Assembly (NCBI RefSeq): GCF_019898765.1
Contig: NZ_JAIOKB010000001.1
Coordinates: 1,054,001-1,118,000, forward strand
Direction: 5' to 3'
Origin: Sphingomonas yunnanensis
Lineage (GTDB): Bacteria > Pseudomonadota > Alphaproteobacteria > Sphingomonadales > Sphingomonadaceae
DNA: 64,000 nucleotides
Shown here piece by piece: positions 32,133 to 40,826 of this stretch. How positions within the stretch are numbered: the first letter of the stretch is position 1; each line of letters starts with the position of its first letter. The notes under the pieces were generated by a model, which saw only the letters and a program-made list of their open reading frames with translations, did not search any database and was not told the DNA's origin. The translations under genes and the position numbers were made by a program.

Positions 32133-33362
32133 GTGTCGCTGAGGCTGCTGCGCTATATGCTGCTCACTGCCGGGGGCGCGCTGTGCTGCGCGCAGTCGCC
32201 CGCGGACCCGCAGCGCTCGACCGCCATCGCCGACCTGCCCCGCCCCGGCTACGAGCCGCGCACGCTGACAATCGGCGGGATCGTGGTCACGCCGCGGGTC
32301 GATCTCGGCGCGACCTACAACGACAATATTTTCGCGACGCGTGCCGGCGAGATCGGCGACGTCGTGTTCAACCTCCAACCTGCGCTGGAGGGTCGGCGCC
32401 AGACAACGAGCAGCGACCTGCGGCTCGCCGCCAACGCCAATCTCATCCGCTACGCGCGCTACGACCGCGAGAACGTCACCACCTTCCGCGGCCTCGCCGA
32501 CTGGCGCGCCGACGTCGCGCCGCGCCAGTCGGTCCGCGCGCGGGCCTCGTTCGACCGCAGCTACCAGCGGCGCAGCGACCCCGAGGCGGACTTCGGCGCG
32601 GGACGCCGGCCGACGCTGATCGACGTCGCCGAGGCCGGGGTCGACTATCGCTTCACCGGCGCGCGCGTCGGCATGATCGCGAGCGCGACCGCGACCGACT
32701 ACAACTTCCTGCCCGCCGCCGACGCCGACCGCGACCTCAGGGTCTATCGGGTCGCGCTGCGCGGCTCCTATGCGGTGAGCGGACGCACCAGCGTGTATCT
32801 GCAGGGCTATGCCGTGCGACGCGACGCGCGGCTGCGAGTCGACCGCTACGGCGTCGACCGCGACGCCTCGACGGGGGGCGCGCTGGCGGGCGTCTCGTTC
32901 GACGTCAGCTCCCGCGTCCAGGGCGAGCTCGGGATCGGCACCTTCCGCTCCGACCCCTCCGACCCGACGCTGCGCGCCTTCTCCGGTCTCGCGGCGAGCG
33001 GGCAGCTCACCTGGCAGCCGCGCGTGCGCACCGCGATCACGCTGGACGCCTTCCGCGGCGACGTGGCGACGATCCGCGCCGGCGCGATCGGGCGGGTCGA
33101 CACCCGGCTCAGCCTCGCGATCGATCAGGAACTGCGCCACGACATCCTCGCGCGCGCGGCGGTGGGGATCCGCGACATCGCCTATCGCGGCGCGATCGAC
33201 CGGGACCAGCGCTTCCGCTTCGCCGAACTGGAGGGCACCTATCTGCTCAACCGCCACCTAGCCGCGCTGGGCAACGCCAGCTTCACCCGCCGCGACGCCG
33301 ACCAGCCGGTCGAGCGGTTCAGCCGCTGGACCGCGACGCTCGGGCTGCGGCTCACCTACTGA
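32133..33362 (+). CDS. Outer-membrane beta-barrel protein of the export locus (BBP2_2-like)
   Basis: The product of about 409 residues begins with a short signal peptide and then alternates amphipathic beta strands (VTPRVDLGATYNDNIFAT, DLRLAANANLIRYARYDREN, FRGLADWRADVAP) up to a C-terminal strand RWTATLGLRLTY ending in Tyr, the usual barrel-assembly signal. It resembles putative porin 2 (BBP2_2) proteins placed after Wza in Sphingomonadaceae and Rhizobiales loci. GTG 32133 is used as the first start after the wza gene; ATG 32157 would shorten the signal peptide. Its end overlaps the GT4 gene on the opposite strand. Confidence 0.8.
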   Translation: MSLRLLRYMLLTAGGALCCAQSPADPQRSTAIADLPRPGYEPRTLTIGGIVVTPRVDLGATYNDNIFATRAGEIGDVVFNLQPALEGRRQTTSSDLRLAANANLIRYARYDRENVTTFRGLADWRADVAPRQSVRARASFDRSYQRRSDPEADFGAGRRPTLIDVAEAGVDYRFTGARVGMIASATATDYNFLPAADADRDLRVYRVALRGSYAVSGRTSVYLQGYAVRRDARLRVDRYGVDRDASTGGALAGVSFDVSSRVQGELGIGTFRSDPSDPTLRAFSGLAASGQLTWQPRVRTAITLDAFRGDVATIRAGAIGRVDTRLSLAIDQELRHDILARAAVGIRDIAYRGAIDRDQRFRFAELEGTYLLNRHLAALGNASFTRRDADQPVERFSRWTATLGLRLTY

Positions 33363-34538
33363 GGCGCGGGCGCCGAGCAGCGAGTCGATCAGCGCGCGCC
33401 ACTCGGCCGCGATCGTGGCGGGGGCGTAGCGCGCTGAGGCGGCGCGCGCCGCGGCGCCGATCCGCTCGCGCAGCGCGGCGTCCGCCACCAACGTCTCGAG
33501 GGCGTCGGCGAACGCGGCGACGTCACCCGCGGGGACGAGCAGCCCCGTCTCGCCGTGCGCGATCATCTCGTCCGGACCGAAGGCGCAGGCGAAGGCCGCC
33601 GCGGGGACGCCCGCCGCCATCGCCTCGCCGAGCACGTTGGGCATGCCCTCGTAGCGCGACGACAAGGCGAACACCCCCGCGTGGTCGAGCCAGGCGCCCG
33701 GTACCACGCTGTTGCCAGGGAGCGTGGCGCGCTCGGCGAGACCAAGCGCGGCGACGCGCGTCTCGAGCGCCGCCCGCTCGGGGCCCTCGCCCCAGATCAC
33801 CAGCTTCCAGTCGGGATGCACGGGCGCGAGCCGAGCGAACGCCTCGATCAGCAGGTCGAATCCCTTCTGACGATCGAGCCGGCCGACGCCGACGATCGTC
33901 TGGCACGGTCGGCGCTCGCGCGGGGGTGCCGCCATGGGATTGGCGATCACGTGCGCGCGGCGCCGCGCGCGCGCGTCGAGCAGGCTCAGACTCGCGCGCG
34001 TCTGCATCAGGATCGCGTCGGCGCGGGGCAGCAGCGCGCGCAGCATCATGCCCCAGCCGCGGCTCGCCGGCTGCGCGCGCGGGTTGTTGCGCTCGGACAC
34101 GATCAGCCGGTGCCGGTGCCCGAGCGAGGCGAGCAGCGCCACCACGTTGATCTTGGTGAGGAACGACACGACCGCGGCGGGGCGGAGCTCGCTCAATGCA
34201 CCGCGCAGCGCGGCGACGCGGCGCGCGACCAGCAGCGGCCCCGGCGCCGATCCGGGCGGCAGGCCGAGCCGCACCAGCGGGACGCCCGCGGGAAAGGCGT
34301 GGAACACCGGGTCGGTGGGGCGGTCGAAGCTCACCACCGTCACCTCGTCGCCGCCGCGCACCAGCGCGGCCGCGGTCAGGCTGACGACGCGCTCGGCACC
34401 GCCGGCACCCAGGCCGGCGAGGACGAAGACGATCGAGCGCGGCTCAGATGATGTGGAAATCGGTCGCTCCCAGCACTGGCCTGGTCGACAGGACCGCGAT
34501 CTGCACCATCGCCGCGCCGCCGGCGCCGTCCGCGTCAT
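33258..34538 (-). CDS. GT4 glycosyltransferase with unclear start
   Basis: The enzyme core begins at SIVFVLAGLGAGGAERVVSLT and continues with SFLTKINVVAL, VGRLDRQKGFDLLIEAF and SSRYEGMPNVLGEAMAAGVPAAAF, the C-terminal motif of GT4 glycosyltransferases. No ATG, GTG or TTG lies in frame between 34538 and the core start near 34436; the only nearby options are ATT 34460 or a start within the RTX gene. ATG 34538 is the first canonical codon upstream and overlaps the RTX gene by 95 bases. The C-terminal tail overlaps the barrel gene on the other strand by 105 bases. Confidence 0.8.
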   Translation of the reverse strand: MTRTAPAARRWCRSRSCRPGQCWERPISTSSEPRSIVFVLAGLGAGGAERVVSLTAAALVRGGDEVTVVSFDRPTDPVFHAFPAGVPLVRLGLPPGSAPGPLLVARRVAALRGALSELRPAAVVSFLTKINVVALLASLGHRHRLIVSERNNPRAQPASRGWGMMLRALLPRADAILMQTRASLSLLDARARRRAHVIANPMAAPPRERRPCQTIVGVGRLDRQKGFDLLIEAFARLAPVHPDWKLVIWGEGPERAALETRVAALGLAERATLPGNSVVPGAWLDHAGVFALSSRYEGMPNVLGEAMAAGVPAAAFACAFGPDEMIAHGETGLLVPAGDVAAFADALETLVADAALRERIGAAARAASARYAPATIAAEWRALIDSLLGARASVGEPQPERRGPAAEPLDRLVGVAAGEAGVAQRG

Positions 34539-37500
34539 AGTAGAGCGCGCCGGTGGTCGGGTTGTAGACGAGATGCTGGTCGGCGGTGGTCGCCGCGCCA
34601 CCTATCGCCAGCTCGGACGCCGCGATCGCGCCGGTGCGCCCGGCGAAGGCGGTGAAGACCGCGCCCGCGAGCACGAGCTTGTCTTCGCCCGCGACGAAGT
34701 CCTTGACCGTGTCGCGCTCGCTCGCGGCGCCGAGATAGTCGAAGACGAAGCGGTCCGCGCCCGCTCCGCCGATCAGCTCGTCGCCTCCCGCGCCGCCGAC
34801 GAGCGTGTCCGCCCCCGCCCCACCCTGGAGATAGTCGCCGCCGGCCTCGCCGTAGAGCGTGTCGTTGCCCTCCAGGCCGATCAGGAGGTCGCCGCCGAGT
34901 CCGCCGCGGATGACGTTGTCGCCCGCGTTGCCGGTCATCGTGTTGGCAAAGTCGTTGCCGGTGGCGCTGAGGTTGGCGCTGCCCAGCATGGTGAGCTGCT
35001 CGACATTGGCCTCGAGCGTGAAGTCGATGCTCGTGAAGACCAGGTCGGTACCCTCGCCGTAATATTCGATCACGCGATCGCCCATGTCGTCGACGTAGAA
35101 GGTGTCCGAACCGATGCCCCCGTACAGCAGGTCGGCACCGCCGGCGCCGTCCAATATGTCGTTGTTGGCGTCGCCGTAGAGCACGTCCGAGCTGGCGTTG
35201 CCGGTCAGCACGTCGTTGCCGCCGAGCCCGTGCATGGTCCACAAGTCGTTGGTCGGCGCGACGAAGGTGTTGGCGCTGTTGCTGCCGGTATAGCTCTTCG
35301 GCTCGGGCAGGTTGTTCAACGAGATGGTGAAGCTGGTGTCGAAGGTGGCCCCGGCGGCGTCGGTGACGCGTGCCTGTATCAGGTGCGAGGTGGCGGTCTC
35401 ATAGTCGAGCAGCGCCCCGTTCGCGACCGTCACCGCACCGGTCGTCGCGTCGACCGCGAAGCGGCCGCCGGCGTCGTCGACCAGTCGGTAGCGCAGCGTC
35501 TCGTCGTGGTCGACGTCATAACCGCTGAGCGTCCCGACGACCGTACCCGCCGCGGCATTCTCGTCGACCCGTGTGCGATCGAGTGTCAGCGCCGAGGGCG
35601 CGTCATTGGCGCCGACGAAGGTGAGCGTGACCGAGGCGGTCGAAGTCGCCCCGGCGCGATCGGCAACGGTGTAGTCGAAGTGATCCACCACCGTCTCGCC
35701 CGCGCGAAGCGCCTGATAGCTCGCCGGCGTCGCCACTTGGATCGTCGTGCCTGCGAGCGTCAGCGCCAGACCGTTGGCGGTGGTGCCCGCGACCGTGGCG
35801 AGGCGCAAAGTGTCGCCTGGGTCGATGTCGCGGTCGTTGGCGAGCAGCGTCGCCGCGGCGATGCTCGTCGCGCCCTCATCGATCGAGAGCTGGTCGGCCG
35901 CCGCGACCGGCGCGTCGTTGACGTTGGCGACCTGGACGTTGACCCGCCCGATCGCGGTCTCGCCCGCGCTATCGGCGATCGTGTAGGTCAGCAGCGCGGT
36001 GCCGGCGAAATTCGCCAGCGGCGTGAAGACCACATCGCCGTCGGCGTTGATCGCGGCGGTGCCGCCCGACAGCGCCGCCACCCCGGTCAGCGCGAAGGCC
36101 GCGCCGTTGGAGTCGGTGTCGTTCGCCAGCAGCGCCGCGGCCGCGATGATCGTCACCTGATCCTCGGTCCCCGCGACGGTGTCGGCGCGCGCGATCAGTA
36201 CCGGCGGCGTACCCTGCGAGGCGAGCGGGTCGAACAGCCGGTACTTGACCCCGGTCTGTTGGTCGTCGCCGCCCTGCCCGCCGTAATCGGTCCAGCTCAT
36301 CAGGAACCCGCCGTCGCCGGTGCCGGTGATCGCCGGATCGACCTGGCTGCCGAGCGTCTGATGGTTGACCAGGAACTCGCCGCCCACCGCGGTGCCGTCG
36401 CCGGCGAACACCTGCGCCTTGATCCCGGCGGTGCCGCCCTCGGCGCCGACGCCGCTATAGTCCGCCCAGCCGATCGCGAAATTGCCGCCCGCCAGCGCGG
36501 TGATGGTCGGCGCGAGCTGACCCGCCAGCGTCGTCGTGTTGGCCAGCGTCTCGCCGCCGACACGACCGCCGGCGGCGTCGTACAGCTGGAAGCGGATGCC
36601 GAAATAATCGGCGTCGCCGCCGCGCGAGCTGTTGTCCGCCCAGGCGATCGCGAAGCCGCCGGTCGACAGCGCCGCCACCACGGGTGCCTGCTGCGAGCCC
36701 GCGGTCTCGGTATTCACCAGGAACTCGCCGCCGATCTTGCCGCCGTCGCTGCCGAACAGCTGCGCCTTCACCGCGTCCTTGCTGGCGTCGCCGCCCTGCA
36801 GGCTGCCGTCGCGCCACGTCACGACGAAGCCGCCGCCCTGCAAACCGGTGACCGCGGACGAATCCTGCGCACCGTTGGTGGCGGTGTTGACGAGCAGCTC
36901 GCCGCCGACATGGTTGCCCGCGGCGTCGTACACCTGCGCCTTGACGCTGGTGACGCTGGCATCGCCGCCCTGAAGGCTCGCGTCGGTCCAGGAGACGACG
37001 AAGCCGCCGTTGGCCAGCGCGGCGATCACCGGCGCCTTCTGCGCGTTGAGCGTGGCGGTGTTGACGAGCAGCTCGCCGCCGGCAGCGGCGCCGCTGGCGT
37101 CGAACAGCTGCGCCTTGACCGAGCTGGCCGAGCCGTCGCTGCCGGCGTTGGCGTCGCTCCAGGTGACCGCGAAGCCGCCCGAGGCGAGCGCGGTCACCGC
37201 GGGCGCGTCCTGTGCGTTCAGCGTCTGGGCGTTGACGCGGAACTCGCCGCCGATCTTGCTGCCGTCCGCCGCGATCAGCTGCGCCTTGATCCCGAACGAG
37301 CTCGTGTCGCCCCCGACGCCGCTGCCGTCGGTCCAGACGATCACCGAGCGGCCGTCGGCCAGGGTCGCCACCGCGGGGGCGAGCTGGCTCGCGGCAATAT
37401 TGGTGTTGGCCAGCACCTCGGGCGCGCCGGAGTAGCGATATTCGTTGAACGCGTCGGTCAGCCCGAAGGTGAAGGTCTTGTCGAAGGTGTCGCCGAACGT

Positions 37501-38970
37501 GTCCGTGGCGCGCACCGTGATCGAGACGACCGGGTTGGTCTCATAGTCGAGTGCGAGGCTGTCCTCGACGATCAGCTTGTTGCCCTCGATCGCGAAGGCG
37601 CCGCCGGTCGAATCGTCCACCAGGCGATAGCTGTAGCTCGCGTTGAGCGCGCCCACGCCCGAGAAGACCGCGACGATGCTGTTCTCCACCTCGGTCTCGG
37701 AGAGCGCGTTGCGCGACACCTCGATGTCGGTGATCGCCGGCGTCGTCGGCGCGAACAGCCGCGCCTTGATCCCGCCGTCGACGTCCCCCGAGGCGGTGCT
37801 GTAGTCGGTCCAGCCGACCAGCAGCGCGCCCGAGGCGAGCACCGTCACCGCGGGCATCTCTTGGTTGCCGCTCACCACCTCGTTCGCCTGGAACTCGCCG
37901 CCCAGTTTCTGCCCGAGCGAGTCGAACAGCTGGGTCTTGATGCCGAAGCCGCTGGCGTCCGCGGCGATGTTGCTGTTGTCGCGCCAGCTCACCGCGAAGC
38001 CGCCGTCCGCGGTCGCCGCGATGCTCGGCTGGTCCTGCGCGTTGAAGGTGGTGGTGTTGACGCGGAACTCGCCGCCCGTCCTCGCCCCGCTGGCATCGTA
38101 GATCTGACCGCGCAGCCCCGAGGCGCTGGTGTCGCTCAGCCCGCTGCTGTCACGCCACACGATCGCGAAGCCGCCGCCGGCCAGCGCAGTGATCACCGGC
38201 TGGTCCTGCGCGCCCAGCGTGGTGCTGTTGACCAGCAGCTCACCGCCCAGCTTCGCCCCGCTGCTGGTGAAGAGCTGCGCCTTGATCGAGGTGCCGCTCG
38301 AGTCGCCGCCGAGTCCGCTATAGTCGATCCAAGTCGACACAAAGCCACCCGAGGCGAGCCCGGCGAGCGCGGGCGCGACCTGGCTGCCGGTAATGGTGCT
38401 GTTGACCAGGAATTCACCGCCGATCTTGGTGCCGGTGGCGGAGAACAGCTGCGCGCGTACGCCGCTGCCCTTGGCGTCGGGCGCGGTGGCGCTGGCATCG
38501 ACCCAGCTGACGATGAAGCTGCCGCCCGCGAGCGCGGTGATCGTCGAGTCCGACTGTCCCGCGACGGTGGTCGTGTTGGCGAGGAACTCGCCGCCAACGC
38601 GCGCGCCCGCGGCGTCGTAGATCTGCGCCTTGACCGAGCCGCGGTCGGCGTCACCACCGAGCCCGCTCGCGTCGCTCCACGTCACCACGAAGCCGCCGGT
38701 CTTCAGCGCGGTGACGTTGGCGCGATCCTGATTGTTGCCGGTCGCGCTGTTGATCAGGAACTCGGCCCCGACCGCGGCGCCGGTCGAGTCGAAACGCTGT
38801 GCCTTGACGCTGGTACCCGACGAGTCACCGCCGCTGCCGCTCGCGTCGGTCCAGATCGCGACGAAGCCGCCGTCGGACAGCGCGGCGAAGCACAGATCGG
38901 TCTGCACCCCCGCCCATGTCGAGTTGACGCGAAACTCGCTGCCCGCGCTCGTGAACGCGCCGTTCGCCAT
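34444..38970 (-). CDS. Giant secreted repeat protein with two seven-repeat arrays, cadherin-like domains and RTX repeats
   Basis: The 1508-residue product has 14 copies of an approximately 57-residue repeat, consensus GGEFLVNTxTxxxQxxPxVxAL then GGFVVxWxDxSGxGGD and (V/I)KAQ(L/F)xDAxG. Seven copies come first, then a cadherin-like domain (about residues 410-510), then seven more, then tandem cadherin/VCBS-like domains with ALLANDTDSNG and NDAPVAA, and finally RTX nonapeptides (GGxGxDxLx) such as GGAGGDELIGGAGADRF. The C-terminus, ending DFHII, fits type I secretion. No signal peptide or T1SS genes are present. Adhesion or matrix anchoring is likely; glycan cleavage is not excluded. Confidence 0.9.
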   Translation of the reverse strand: MANGAFTSAGSEFRVNSTWAGVQTDLCFAALSDGGFVAIWTDASGSGGDSSGTSVKAQRFDSTGAAVGAEFLINSATGNNQDRANVTALKTGGFVVTWSDASGLGGDADRGSVKAQIYDAAGARVGGEFLANTTTVAGQSDSTITALAGGSFIVSWVDASATAPDAKGSGVRAQLFSATGTKIGGEFLVNSTITGSQVAPALAGLASGGFVSTWIDYSGLGGDSSGTSIKAQLFTSSGAKLGGELLVNSTTLGAQDQPVITALAGGGFAIVWRDSSGLSDTSASGLRGQIYDASGARTGGEFRVNTTTFNAQDQPSIAATADGGFAVSWRDNSNIAADASGFGIKTQLFDSLGQKLGGEFQANEVVSGNQEMPAVTVLASGALLVGWTDYSTASGDVDGGIKARLFAPTTPAITDIEVSRNALSETEVENSIVAVFSGVGALNASYSYRLVDDSTGGAFAIEGNKLIVEDSLALDYETNPVVSITVRATDTFGDTFDKTFTFGLTDAFNEYRYSGAPEVLANTNIAASQLAPAVATLADGRSVIVWTDGSGVGGDTSSFGIKAQLIAADGSKIGGEFRVNAQTLNAQDAPAVTALASGGFAVTWSDANAGSDGSASSVKAQLFDASGAAAGGELLVNTATLNAQKAPVIAALANGGFVVSWTDASLQGGDASVTSVKAQVYDAAGNHVGGELLVNTATNGAQDSSAVTGLQGGGFVVTWRDGSLQGGDASKDAVKAQLFGSDGGKIGGEFLVNTETAGSQQAPVVAALSTGGFAIAWADNSSRGGDADYFGIRFQLYDAAGGRVGGETLANTTTLAGQLAPTITALAGGNFAIGWADYSGVGAEGGTAGIKAQVFAGDGTAVGGEFLVNHQTLGSQVDPAITGTGDGGFLMSWTDYGGQGGDDQQTGVKYRLFDPLASQGTPPVLIARADTVAGTEDQVTIIAAAALLANDTDSNGAAFALTGVAALSGGTAAINADGDVVFTPLANFAGTALLTYTIADSAGETAIGRVNVQVANVNDAPVAAADQLSIDEGATSIAAATLLANDRDIDPGDTLRLATVAGTTANGLALTLAGTTIQVATPASYQALRAGETVVDHFDYTVADRAGATSTASVTLTFVGANDAPSALTLDRTRVDENAAAGTVVGTLSGYDVDHDETLRYRLVDDAGGRFAVDATTGAVTVANGALLDYETATSHLIQARVTDAAGATFDTSFTISLNNLPEPKSYTGSNSANTFVAPTNDLWTMHGLGGNDVLTGNASSDVLYGDANNDILDGAGGADLLYGGIGSDTFYVDDMGDRVIEYYGEGTDLVFTSIDFTLEANVEQLTMLGSANLSATGNDFANTMTGNAGDNVIRGGLGGDLLIGLEGNDTLYGEAGGDYLQGGAGADTLVGGAGGDELIGGAGADRFVFDYLGAASERDTVKDFVAGEDKLVLAGAVFTAFAGRTGAIAASELAIGGAATTADQHLVYNPTTGALYYDADGAGGAAMVQIAVLSTRPVLGATDFHII

Positions 38971-39031
38971 ACGCCCCTCCCCCGGAAAGCGCCGTCCGCC
39001 CCCAGCGTGACCGGCCGCCGGAGATTAGGTC

Positions 39032-39044
39032 CGATACGGTATCG
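39032..39044. promoter_or_regulatory. CGATAC-N-GTATCG dyad upstream of the RTX gene
   Basis: The 13-base dyad is about 62 bases upstream of the RTX start (38970). A further half-site GTATCG is at 39056-39061. The flanking string CCGATACG...ATCGCGA recurs at 46271-46284, just upstream of the GT39-like gene, there without the inner GT. A regulator binding site is possible. Confidence 0.4.
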
Positions 39045-39094
39045 CGATAAGTGGGGTATCGGGGAGCGAACTGGCTCCGAAGGAGTAGTCCGGC

Positions 39095-40825
39095 TCAGCG
39101 CACCGTCACCAGCGCCGAGTCGATCGCGTCACCGCCGTAGCGTCCGATACAGTCGATCTCATAGGCGCGCGTCGCCGTCGCTCGCACCACGCGTGCCCCT
39201 GTCCCGCCCGCCGCGACTCCGTCGAGCTTGCACGAGCGGATGTTCTCGCCGCTCCACCGCAGCGTCACCGCGCCGCCCGCCACCACTTGCGCCGGGTCCG
39301 CACTGAGGGCGATCGACGGCAACGGCCCCGGGTCGGCGATCGCGCGACCGCAGGTCGGACGCGGCACCAGCGACGGCTGCACCGTCACCGTCGCACGGTC
39401 GCCGGCGAGTTCCGACAGATAGGCCTCGAGCTTGGTATAGCCGTCACCGCCGAGCACGTTGCGATCGTCCGGATCGGTGGGTGACAAGCCGTGTGCGGTC
39501 TCCCAATCGTCCGCCATGCCGTCACCGTCGCGGTCGACGGGTGCGGCGCCGCCGCTCAGCACCGGCCATCCCCCGACCTGCGCCGGATCGTCGAGCACCG
39601 CGCCGCGGCACGCCACCAGGCCGGCGACCACGCGCGCGTCGGCGGCATCGCGCCGCGGCCTTGTCGCCCCCACGGCCGCGATGACACGGCGATAGGCGGT
39701 GCCGGCATCGTCGATCTCGCTCGCCGCCATCGACAGCGTGCCGACCGGTGCTGCCGCGACGTAGCGCCAGTCGCCGGGCTCAAGCACCAGCCGCTCGTCG
39801 CCGCGATCGTCGGCGCGGTGGACGTCTAGGTTGCCGCGCAGGTGGATCCGGACTCGCGCCGGATAGTCGCGGAAGTAGTTGAGCAGGTAGAGCTGTGTCG
39901 TCGCCTCGGACGAGGGCCCCATGATCGCGCTGTTGCCGATCGCGTTGACGTCGAGGTCGCCGAAGCGCGTGTACAGCTCGGCGTTGTAGCTCACCGAGTT
40001 GAAGATCACGTTGTCGATCATGTCGAACTGCCCGCGCAAATTGACGAGCGGGTTGCGGCGGACGTTGCTGGCGATAAGGTTGTGGTGGAACGTCACCGCG
40101 TGCGCGCCATAGCCGAAATAGGTGCCGCGGCTGTGCGGCCCACGGTTGGCGCGGTTGAGCCCCTCGGCCAGGATCGACCATTGCACCGTGACGTCGCGGG
40201 TCTGGCCGCAGCGGCCCGTCTCGTGCCCGGCACCGACGATGTTGATCCCCTCGTCGGTCGGCCAGGAGGTCGAGAGATGATCCAGGATCACGTCGTGCGC
40301 GCCGCCGCTGATCTGGATCGTGTCGACATTGTCGGACGCACGCGGCGAGGCGCCCGGGCGCAGGCGGACGTGACGCAGCACTACGTCGTGCGTGCGCACC
40401 AGCATCGGCGCGTTGCCGGAGGCGCCGTTGCGCAGCGCGACGCCGCCCGGCGAGGTCTGGCCCGCGATGGTGAGGAACGGCTTGGTGACCTTGATCCAGT
40501 CGCGCAGCACGATCGTGCCGCTGACGCGGAAGACGCAGGTGCGCGCGCCGCTCGCCTCGGCGCAGTCGCGCAGCGAGCCCGGACCGGCGTCTGCGAGCGT
40601 CGTCACCGCGATCACGCGCCCGCCGCGGCCGCCGCGCGCGTAGCGCCCGAAGCCCTGCGCGCCCGGGAAGGCGGGCAGCGTGTGGGGCGCATCACTGGTG
40701 TCGCAGTCGACCGGGAAGCTCTCTTCCGCCGCCGCGGGCACCGCGACTCCGCCCTCGGTCGTGAGTAGCAGGAACGCGCCGAGCAGCAGCAGCGCGGCGA
40801 CGAGCAGGACGCGCACCCGCGTCAT
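39095..40825 (-). CDS. Secreted pectate-lyase-like parallel beta-helix protein (PL1-like)
   Basis: The 576-residue product has an N-terminal signal or membrane segment (VRVLLVAALLLLGAFLLLTT), then the PL1-like opening AFPGAQGFGRYARGGRGG and a right-handed beta-helix with HDVVLRHVRLRPG, HDVILDHLSTSW and FHHNLIASNVRRNPLVNLRG, a pattern close to the catalytic Arg region of pectate lyases. Residues about 425-455 have a DRDGDGMADDWE calcium-binding loop (thrombospondin type-3-like). Located between the polymerase and RTX genes, it may trim the locus polysaccharide or cut plant pectin. Catalytic assignment is tentative. Confidence 0.85.
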   Translation of the reverse strand: MTRVRVLLVAALLLLGAFLLLTTEGGVAVPAAAEESFPVDCDTSDAPHTLPAFPGAQGFGRYARGGRGGRVIAVTTLADAGPGSLRDCAEASGARTCVFRVSGTIVLRDWIKVTKPFLTIAGQTSPGGVALRNGASGNAPMLVRTHDVVLRHVRLRPGASPRASDNVDTIQISGGAHDVILDHLSTSWPTDEGINIVGAGHETGRCGQTRDVTVQWSILAEGLNRANRGPHSRGTYFGYGAHAVTFHHNLIASNVRRNPLVNLRGQFDMIDNVIFNSVSYNAELYTRFGDLDVNAIGNSAIMGPSSEATTQLYLLNYFRDYPARVRIHLRGNLDVHRADDRGDERLVLEPGDWRYVAAAPVGTLSMAASEIDDAGTAYRRVIAAVGATRPRRDAADARVVAGLVACRGAVLDDPAQVGGWPVLSGGAAPVDRDGDGMADDWETAHGLSPTDPDDRNVLGGDGYTKLEAYLSELAGDRATVTVQPSLVPRPTCGRAIADPGPLPSIALSADPAQVVAGGAVTLRWSGENIRSCKLDGVAAGGTGARVVRATATRAYEIDCIGRYGGDAIDSALVTVR

Positions 40826-40826
40826 C

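Noticed and set aside
33934..39306. A 1790-codon plus-strand open frame opposite the RTX gene.
   Set aside because: The minus-strand reading has ordered repeats and RTX nonapeptides. The plus reading is a basic, repeat-shadow product created by strong third-position GC bias.
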